Shown here: positions 31,759 through 37,768 of the stretch, piece after piece
Position numbering within the stretch: position 1 is the stretch's first letter
How the letters are laid out: each line of letters opens with the position of its first letter
Assembly (NCBI GenBank): GCA_001917135.1
Contig: MNTT01000013.1
Span: 290,460 to 328,227, forward strand
Length of the DNA: 37,768 nucleotides
Reading direction: 5' to 3'
Origin: Acetobacter sp. 46_36
Lineage (GTDB): Bacteria > Pseudomonadota > Alphaproteobacteria > RF32 > CAG-239
Made by a program: the position numbers and the translations under genes
The notes under the pieces: model-generated
Told to the model about the DNA's origin: nothing
Database searches by the model: none
The model's input: only the letters and a program-made list of their open reading frames with translations

Positions 31759-32115
31759 TCATCTGTTCATAAATTCTTCTTTGCTCAAAACCTCGGGGTG
31801 GTTGCCTTTGGCGGGGTCTTGAATCAAAACCTTACTCTCAGCAACTTTGCCGATAATAAAATAAGTATTGTCTTTGCTCTGGGCGATTGCCGGCAGCGCC
31901 GTCTTGTCCAACCGCTCCCACTTGGTCTCGACAAAGCGGGCTTTGAAAGAAAATTCCTTGGCCAATTGCAGCAGTTCATATTCTTCAAAATGTGAATTCT
32001 GCCGATCATATTTATGTTTGATTTGGTCAATAGAGATTGGCTTTTCAAAGAAATTCGCCATAATCGCAAAACAGGCCAGTCCGGTGTCAATGTCTTGAAA
32101 AGAAGTATTACCCAT
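31759..32115 (-). CDS. detached C39 peptidase-like domain of the ABC exporter
   Basis: 118 residues matching the N-terminal C39-like domain of RTX exporters: TGLACFAIMANFFEKPISIDQIKHKY and FEEYELLQLAKEFSFKARFVETKWERLDKTALPAIAQSKDNTYFIIGKV. A catalytic Cys is not in the usual place, as in RTX-type exporters where this domain binds substrate without cutting. It ends EEFMNR then TGA at 31761-31759, where relatives continue (a tryptophan codon TGG would restore the frame NGRLLMMTCREF). A single-base nonsense change is the simplest reading. A divergent promoter probably lies in 32116-32300. Confidence 0.85.
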   Translation of the reverse strand: MGNTSFQDIDTGLACFAIMANFFEKPISIDQIKHKYDRQNSHFEEYELLQLAKEFSFKARFVETKWERLDKTALPAIAQSKDNTYFIIGKVAESKVLIQDPAKGNHPEVLSKEEFMNR

Positions 32116-32382
32116 GGTTGCTCACAAATCAGTTGCAAAGCTTTAATGAAAAATATCATAAAGAGAGAAAGCCCAAAAATAAAGCAAAAATTTACACTTA
32201 TTGATAAATAGTTTCTTACATAAGTATAATCTAAAGTTTTATCCACAGAGTCAAAGCAAGTGCCGCCAACAGTTTAAAATGAAAATCTAACAAAACATTA
32301 ATGGAACGAAAAAAATAAAAAATAATTTCCTTGCATAATTAATATTATAGAGTGAAACTAACAACAAAGTTACTCTTAATAG

Positions 32383-32552
32383 GAGAGGTTGGAATGGACT
32401 ATTATACGGAACGGCCAATTAACGGCCATCCCCATGGACTACCTCCATCGGACATTGTTTCAGGTGTTTCGTTCGTTTTGGCCACCTCTCAGATTTCAAA
32501 TTATGTTTTCAAACATCATCAAACCTTTGCCGCCCACCCGGCAAAGGTTTTG
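32383..32552 (+). other. structured leader or small RNA candidate with terminator
   Basis: GAGAGGT (32383-32389) can pair with ACCTCTC (32484-32490). ATGGA/TCCAT forms a small inner stem near 32434-32448. AAACCTTTGCC (32521-32531) pairs perfectly over 11 bp with GGCAAAGGTTT (32540-32550), then TTGTTG, like a terminator. The first stem would hide a good ribosome site (AGGAGAGG) ahead of an ATG at 32394 that opens a 65-codon frame overlapping the next gene's start. It could be an attenuator, a small RNA, or a short coding gene. The remaining 32116-32382 stretch shows nothing but AT-rich promoter-like sequence. Confidence 0.4.
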
Positions 32553-32583
32553 TTGCATAGAATCAAAATTTTCGGAGTTGAAA

Positions 32584-33588
32584 ATGAGTAGAATTAAATC
32601 GATTATACAGAAGTTATTTCCTCCTGAACAAAAAGTGTTGAACATTTTCAAGATTGCTTATCTGGTATTGTTTATCATTTCGTTACCGGAAATCTTTGTA
32701 TATGTTGGAGGGGAAGCGGTATCGGGGATTTGGGATGCTCTTGCTTGGTTTGCTTTATGGGCTGTTTTTATAGTTTCTATGCTTGCATTGCCAATGTATT
32801 ATAAAAGCAAAAAAAGAAATTTAGTTTTCATACCACTACTTATTTTCTTGATATTTTTATATATTATTGCAGTAAAATCACATCGCTATACCGCAGGATT
32901 GCTAGATGTCTTATATTTTCTTCCGGTTTTGATTGCTTTCATTCTTTGGAATAAAATGTCGGCAAACCCTGTCCGCAATCTCATAATATTTTTGGCTATC
33001 CCTTTCTCTCTTGTTGCTTTTGATAAAATTGTCACTTTAGGGTTTCAGCTAAGTTGTCCTTTCACAACTTCTAAAGCTGAATATAATCCAATTTATCTGC
33101 CAAAGCGTTTTTTTCATGAGGAAGATGGAAAACTCGTTCCTAATGTAAAAGTAATTAATAAATACGGAACTTTTAAAGAATATAGGCATGATAAGGTTAA
33201 ATACACAATTCCTGATACAAATAATACAATTTTTATGTATACTCGCTGTACTTTGCAAGATACGGATATAACTGATAAACTTTTGGAAAAAGGAAATATT
33301 GTTCTTTGTCGAGATGTACATTCTCTAGATATAAATTACCAAAAGATAATTGACAGTTTTATTGCCACTATTGAGAAAATGGAAAAAGGTGGGCAAAAAG
33401 TAAAGATTGCAACGTTACATTCAAAAATTTTGAATAAAAAATATGAAAAGCGTTGGCTTAGACGTTTATCAAGCAGTTATTGCAGCTTCGGTAATATATT
33501 AGGTGGATATAAAGCTCAATTTAGAGCCAAGGAATCGGATTATGCAAATTATATTAAATCATTGGATAAGGAGGTACACGGATATTAA
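32584..33588 (+). CDS. multi-helix membrane protein, function unknown
   Basis: A 334-residue protein with about five hydrophobic helices in the first half (residues roughly 18-40, 48-70, 78-95, 103-120, 130-150) and a soluble, Lys-rich C-terminal half (IYLPKRFFHEEDGKLVPNVKVINKYGTFKEYRHDKVKY...). No family recognised. ATG 32584 is chosen for the GGAG six bases ahead; the frame opens earlier but through the structured leader. It lies between the secretion operon and the RTX genes, so a role in secretion or self-protection is possible. Confidence 0.65.
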   Translation: MSRIKSIIQKLFPPEQKVLNIFKIAYLVLFIISLPEIFVYVGGEAVSGIWDALAWFALWAVFIVSMLALPMYYKSKKRNLVFIPLLIFLIFLYIIAVKSHRYTAGLLDVLYFLPVLIAFILWNKMSANPVRNLIIFLAIPFSLVAFDKIVTLGFQLSCPFTTSKAEYNPIYLPKRFFHEEDGKLVPNVKVINKYGTFKEYRHDKVKYTIPDTNNTIFMYTRCTLQDTDITDKLLEKGNIVLCRDVHSLDINYQKIIDSFIATIEKMEKGGQKVKIATLHSKILNKKYEKRWLRRLSSSYCSFGNILGGYKAQFRAKESDYANYIKSLDKEVHGY

Positions 33589-33715
33589 TATATATTTTTT
33601 TAGTGTTACCCTAAATTGTCTTTATATTTAGATAACTATGTTGAAATTTTATAGCGATTTTAGAGGATAATAAAATATCCTACAGTTTTTTATATGCAAT
33701 TTTAGGAGAAGTCGT

Positions 33716-34573
33716 ATGAGTGATATTGCAACTTTTAATCCCAGTGATGATTATATTAAGGCATTGTTAAGTAAAGCTGTGTATGAAGGAATCGATGTCG
33801 GATATGACTTTTCAAATCTTAATGATAAGGAATTTTCTGTAGCAGAACGAAATTTCCTTTCTCAAAATTTTGAAGTTATTGATAGTTATAGCGATATCTC
33901 GACAGGATTTAAAGCTTGTTGGTTTCAGAAGAAAGGAACAAATGAGGTAGTTTATGCCATCGCTGGTACTGATGATTTTCCTGGCGGATTGTTTGATTAT
34001 GGAGATGACTATGATATCTGTAAAAGAGGTATGGCAACGGAGCAATTTATTGAAGCATATAATTATTATATGCAGGTAGCCAATGCTCAAGGCTCCATCA
34101 TAAACCAGATAGTTGAAGGGAAACCAGAACAAGGAGGATATCTCAAAATTCCAACATCAATTCCAGGAATTTATGATTATTATACTGTCGTAGAAACAAT
34201 TAACACGCATGAAGGTAAAGGATATTCAAATATAACTCTCACCGGTCATTCTTTAGGGGGACACCTTGCAGGTTTAATTGGTATGATAAAGGGTAAGCAA
34301 ACCACAATTTTTAATGCTCCTTCGTATTTTAAAGATCCTGTTGGTGATTACAGCATAGAATACGTATTTATTGATTCAGAAGGGAAAGAAACTACTGAAA
34401 CATTAACATCTGATTATATAGGTTTTGTTGAGAAATTCTTCGGTTCAGATGTAAATCAAAACACTATAACTCATATTTATAATTCCAATAATATAAATAT
34501 TATAGCTAATTTAGGTTGGAACTGGAAGAAAAATAAGGGGGTATGGAATATGACATGTGGTATCGGGAGATAG
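33716..34573 (+). CDS. lipase-like alpha/beta hydrolase next to the RTX gene
   Basis: A 285-residue protein with the lipase nucleophile elbow TLTGHSLGGHLAGLIG (GHSLGG, Ser near residue 180), preceded by VVYAIAGTDD, which resembles the oxyanion strand of class 3-like lipases. DDYIKALLSKAVYEGIDVGYDF at the N-terminus is typical of RTX-associated lipase domains. AGGAG lies 7 bases ahead of the ATG. No signal peptide is visible. The last 31 bases overlap the RTX gene in another frame, so the two might once have been one secreted protein. It lacks RTX repeats of its own. Confidence 0.75.
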   Translation: MSDIATFNPSDDYIKALLSKAVYEGIDVGYDFSNLNDKEFSVAERNFLSQNFEVIDSYSDISTGFKACWFQKKGTNEVVYAIAGTDDFPGGLFDYGDDYDICKRGMATEQFIEAYNYYMQVANAQGSIINQIVEGKPEQGGYLKIPTSIPGIYDYYTVVETINTHEGKGYSNITLTGHSLGGHLAGLIGMIKGKQTTIFNAPSYFKDPVGDYSIEYVFIDSEGKETTETLTSDYIGFVEKFFGSDVNQNTITHIYNSNNINIIANLGWNWKKNKGVWNMTCGIGR

Positions 34574-37500
34574 TATGCATTAACGGTGGGGCGCGCAAAG
34601 TATACGAAATTGGTAATGATCGGATTTTTGAATATGAAGCAGGCAATAAGGTTATTTTAAAAGACGTTGTAGAAAAACCGGATCCAGAACCTGGAACAGG
34701 GACTGGCTCTGGTCGGCCTTCTACTCCGCTTCCTCCCGATACAGGTGTTGGCGATGTTGGAGAAATTGGAGATGAATTAGAGGAGAACTTTGAAACAGCA
34801 GAAACAACACGTTCGCCTTTGGTCGTAGATTTAAATGGGGATGGCGTTATTGGAACGACTTCCGTTGCAGACGGTGTGTATTTTGACCACGAGAACGATG
34901 GTTTTGCGGAAAAAACAGGGTGGATTTCAGCCGAAGATGGCGTGCTTGTACGCGATTTGAATGGAAATGGACTGATTGATAATGGAACGGAATTATTTGG
35001 TAATAGTACAATATTAAGCAATAACGAAACAGCTGCAAATGGTTTTGAAGCGTTAAAAGAATTAGATAGTAACGGTGATGGGATTTTTTCAAACCAAGAT
35101 AAAGCTTGGAATGAGGTAAAAGTATGGCAGGATGCAAATCAAAATGGCTATACGGACGTTAATGAGTTAAAAAGTTTGGATAGCGTAGGCATAACAGAAA
35201 TAAACTTAAACTATAAACAGCAACAAGTTGCAGATGAAAACGGGAATATGCACAATCAAATAAGCACCGGAAAAAAAGATGGTTCAGAAATTTCAATCCA
35301 CGATGTGTGGTTTGAAAGGGATACTATTGACAGCCAATCTTTGCAACAGATTATTATTCCAGATGATATTTTTCTCCTGCCGGAAATTGGCGGTAGCGGC
35401 AAAGTCTGTTCTTTGCGAGAGGCAATGGCGCAAGACGAGAGCGGAGAGTTGCGTACATTAGTGGAACAATATATCAATTTTGATTATAACCATACAATCA
35501 CACCAGAGACAAATCAGGAAAGCAAAACAGAAAATACAGACTTGGAAATCACGCTTCCGTATGAAACAGGCGAAATAACAGATATAACTGTGAGTAACGT
35601 TCATGCCCAAGAAGGAAGGGATGCTATTTTACGCGATATCATATATCATTGGGCGGGCGTGCAAGATATGGATCCGAACGGGCGCAATCCAACACAGGTT
35701 TATAGTAAAGTAATTGATGATACTCGTAAACTTGAAGCTTTGGAGGAATTTTTAGGTAAAGATTATATGGGCGTATGGTGTTGGGGAGAACTTGATCCCA
35801 ACCCGCACGGGAAAGCCGCACCGTATTTGCTACGAGCATTTGACACTTTGTTTGCGTATGTAGAAAATCAGCTGTTAAAACAAAGCGATTTCAGGGAACT
35901 GTTACAAAATATGGGAACCATCCAAGATACTGAAACAGGGGAAACAAGCATTGATATAAGCGGAATGATACCCTTATTGGAAGAAAAGTATAATGCCGCT
36001 GGTTTCTGGGGACAAAATATGCTGACAAAGTTTGCTAATGTTCTAAAAAATGCAGAAAATGGCGAAGCATATATAGCCGCGATTAAAGCAAAAGGCGATG
36101 CTGAAGGCAGCAGCTTTGAGAAGGCCTTGGCTGAATTTGGCGATATCAAAGGGACGGAATTGGCCGATTCTTTAACCGGAACAAACGGAGCTGATGAAAT
36201 TTATAGTGATGCCGGCAATGATAAAATTTATGCTGCCGGAGGAAACGATAACATAGTCGGTGGCACCGGAAATGATACTATATTTGCTGAAGACGGAGAT
36301 GATGTGCTGATTGGCGGCGAAGGAAAAGATTATCTTAACGGAGGCAATGGTGCCGACACCTACGTTTTCGAAGCGGGATTTGGTAAAGATGAAATAGACA
36401 ACTCCAGCAAAACAGATGCCGGAGGGTTGAGTAATCCAGACATCATTCAATTTGGTGAAGGGATTTTACCGAACCAAACCCAGTTGCAACGATATAATTA
36501 TGATTTAATTATACGTGTGTCATATGAAGACGGGAAAGTGGACGATACTGTAACCGTACTGGGGTATTTTAACGAGCAAGGTACATCAAATGCAACGGTT
36601 GGTAAAATACAATTTTCCGACGGAACGGTATGGAATTATGAATATGTCATAACACATTGGAATAGCGTAGCCGGAAGCGATGGGGGAATGACCTTTGAGG
36701 GAACATCTGAAAGTGATACGCTGAGTGGTACGGCACATAATGACGTATTGATTGGCGGCGCTGGCGATGATACACTAAGGGGAAATGGTGGCAATGATAC
36801 TCTTCAAGGTGGAAAAGGTAATGACCGGATAGATGGTGGTACAGGCGATGATCGTTATTTATGGAATTGGGGTGATGGGCTGGATACGCTGTACGATAGC
36901 AACAACCATGATACCATAGTTTTCGGCAGCGGTATTTCGGAAAAAGATTTTGTTTATCGTAACGAGGGAAATAACTTACGGATTATCATTAAAGGCAATG
37001 AAAGTCAGGGCTTAATATTACAGGAGTTTTTCAGCAGCAACCTTAATTACAAAATAGAAGATCTTAAGTTTTATGATGGTAAAATAATACATTTGTCAGA
37101 AATTGCTTTAACTTTACAACAATTAAATACAGGGGAAACCATTACCGGGACGACCTTTGGGGATACAATTTATGCCAACAACGGTAATGATACAGTCAAT
37201 GCCGGAAATGGTGATGATACAATTTATGGCGGAGCCGGATTTGATACTTTGAAAGGAGGAAACGGCAACGACATTTTAATTGGCGGAACAGGAAATGATA
37301 CTTTAAACGGCGGTTACGGTGATGATACTTATATTTACAATAAGGGTGACGGGGTTGATATCATAGATGATTATGAAGATAACTCGACTACAGGAAAAAA
37401 TGACAAAATTAAATTTGGTTCAGGAATTACGTATGATGATTTATCGTTTGCACGAGATGGGGATAATTTAATTATTACATTATTTGATGACGCCTGCCAA

Positions 37501-37768
37501 CAAATAATAATAAAAAATCAATTTGGCAATTATCATTATTGGGTAGAATATTTGGAGTTTGCAGATGGAAATATTGTAAGCATTACAAATACACCATTCG
37601 TTTTTGAACAATCAGATGCTAATGATAATATAAGCGGAACAGCTTATGATGATACTATTTATGGTAATGGCGGTAATGATACATTGAAAGGAGGTAATGG
37701 CAATGACACATTAGTTGGCGGTAAAGGTAATGATACGTTAGATGGCGGTTATGATGACGACACATATA
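34543..37768 (+). CDS. large RTX calcium-binding protein, partial at 3' end
   Basis: At least 1,075 residues, open at the window edge. The start is ATG 34543 (MEYDMWYREIVCINGGARKVYEI) after AAGGGGG; a TAA at 34534 closes the frame upstream. An early Pro/Gly linker is followed by SPLVVDLNGDGVIG...YFDHENDGFAEKTGWIS and RDLNGNGLIDNGTELFGN (EF-hand-like calcium sites typical of big RTX proteins), then DSNGDGIFSNQDKAWNEVKVWQDANQNG. From about residue 550, blocks of the nonapeptide GGxGxDxLx (for example GGTGNDTIFA, GGNGNDTLKG) recur with beta-rich spacers. It is presumably exported by the divergent type I system and folds in extracellular calcium. The C-terminal secretion signal is outside the window. 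Confidence 0.9.
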   Translation, partial: MEYDMWYREIVCINGGARKVYEIGNDRIFEYEAGNKVILKDVVEKPDPEPGTGTGSGRPSTPLPPDTGVGDVGEIGDELEENFETAETTRSPLVVDLNGDGVIGTTSVADGVYFDHENDGFAEKTGWISAEDGVLVRDLNGNGLIDNGTELFGNSTILSNNETAANGFEALKELDSNGDGIFSNQDKAWNEVKVWQDANQNGYTDVNELKSLDSVGITEINLNYKQQQVADENGNMHNQISTGKKDGSEISIHDVWFERDTIDSQSLQQIIIPDDIFLLPEIGGSGKVCSLREAMAQDESGELRTLVEQYINFDYNHTITPETNQESKTENTDLEITLPYETGEITDITVSNVHAQEGRDAILRDIIYHWAGVQDMDPNGRNPTQVYSKVIDDTRKLEALEEFLGKDYMGVWCWGELDPNPHGKAAPYLLRAFDTLFAYVENQLLKQSDFRELLQNMGTIQDTETGETSIDISGMIPLLEEKYNAAGFWGQNMLTKFANVLKNAENGEAYIAAIKAKGDAEGSSFEKALAEFGDIKGTELADSLTGTNGADEIYSDAGNDKIYAAGGNDNIVGGTGNDTIFAEDGDDVLIGGEGKDYLNGGNGADTYVFEAGFGKDEIDNSSKTDAGGLSNPDIIQFGEGILPNQTQLQRYNYDLIIRVSYEDGKVDDTVTVLGYFNEQGTSNATVGKIQFSDGTVWNYEYVITHWNSVAGSDGGMTFEGTSESDTLSGTAHNDVLIGGAGDDTLRGNGGNDTLQGGKGNDRIDGGTGDDRYLWNWGDGLDTLYDSNNHDTIVFGSGISEKDFVYRNEGNNLRIIIKGNESQGLILQEFFSSNLNYKIEDLKFYDGKIIHLSEIALTLQQLNTGETITGTTFGDTIYANNGNDTVNAGNGDDTIYGGAGFDTLKGGNGNDILIGGTGNDTLNGGYGDDTYIYNKGDGVDIIDDYEDNSTTGKNDKIKFGSGITYDDLSFARDGDNLIITLFDDACQQIIIKNQFGNYHYWVEYLEFADGNIVSITNTPFVFEQSDANDNISGTAYDDTIYGNGGNDTLKGGNGNDTLVGGKGNDTLDGGYDDDTY

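Noticed and set aside
29956..32115. Reading TGA as tryptophan (alternative genetic code), since TGG is expected at the exporter break.
   Set aside because: Many clear gene ends here use TGA, including ATGA start-stop overlaps at 3936, 5588 and 5968, so TGA works as a stop.

Overview
The window comes from a Gram-negative bacterium, most likely an uncultured (possibly gut-associated) alphaproteobacterium. This is inferred from a class A penicillin-binding protein of proteobacterial type, an AsmA-like periplasmic protein, a type I secretion system with an RTX substrate, and general protein character. No rRNA or species marker is present, so the lineage is tentative. By eye, positions 1 to about 19.1 kb are GC-rich with purine-rich minisatellites inside and between genes, while 19.2-37.8 kb is AT-rich and has the gene content of an accessory island.

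Layout. (1) 0.1-2.1 kb: a Gpt-like purine phosphoribosyltransferase and a DUF1015 protein, both on the minus strand. (2) 2.3-12.2 kb: a serine DNA invertase resembling the Bacteroides Mpi family faces left. A 147-bp segment bounded by perfect 14-bp inverted repeats lies beside it and carries one near-consensus sigma70 promoter. To its right is a surface-polysaccharide operon: an invertase-like protein lacking catalytic residues, a nucleotidyltransferase-kinase fusion, a HAD phosphatase, a second nucleotidyltransferase, a hexapeptide acyltransferase, a polysaccharide pyruvyl transferase, a GT8-WavE fusion and a WavE-like enzyme. In the orientation shown the promoter faces the invertase; inverted, it would face the operon. 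This looks like a self-contained phase-variation switch for a surface glycan. (3) 12.3-19.1 kb: tRNA-Arg(ACG), PBP1A, a palindromic MITE-like element, a U32 family protein and an AsmA-like protein.

(4) 19.3-24.1 kb: an array of related cassettes. Each has a repeated leader with a conserved dyad; two encode a small protein resembling vertebrate serum amyloid A (FHCKANYEA motif); each encodes a small membrane protein ending in a four-cysteine QKICRxDC motif; two end in near-identical terminators. The pairing resembles effector-immunity modules, but function is unknown. A HAD hydrolase and other small membrane proteins are interspersed. (5) 24.6-27.8 kb: a Bro-N protein with an unknown partner, and a HipBA toxin-antitoxin pair with two palindromic operators. 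(6) 27.9-37.8 kb: a type I secretion operon on the minus strand (HlyD-like adaptor, and an ABC exporter whose C39-like domain is cut off by an in-frame TGA) divergent from a membrane protein, a lipase-like protein and a large RTX protein that runs off the right end.
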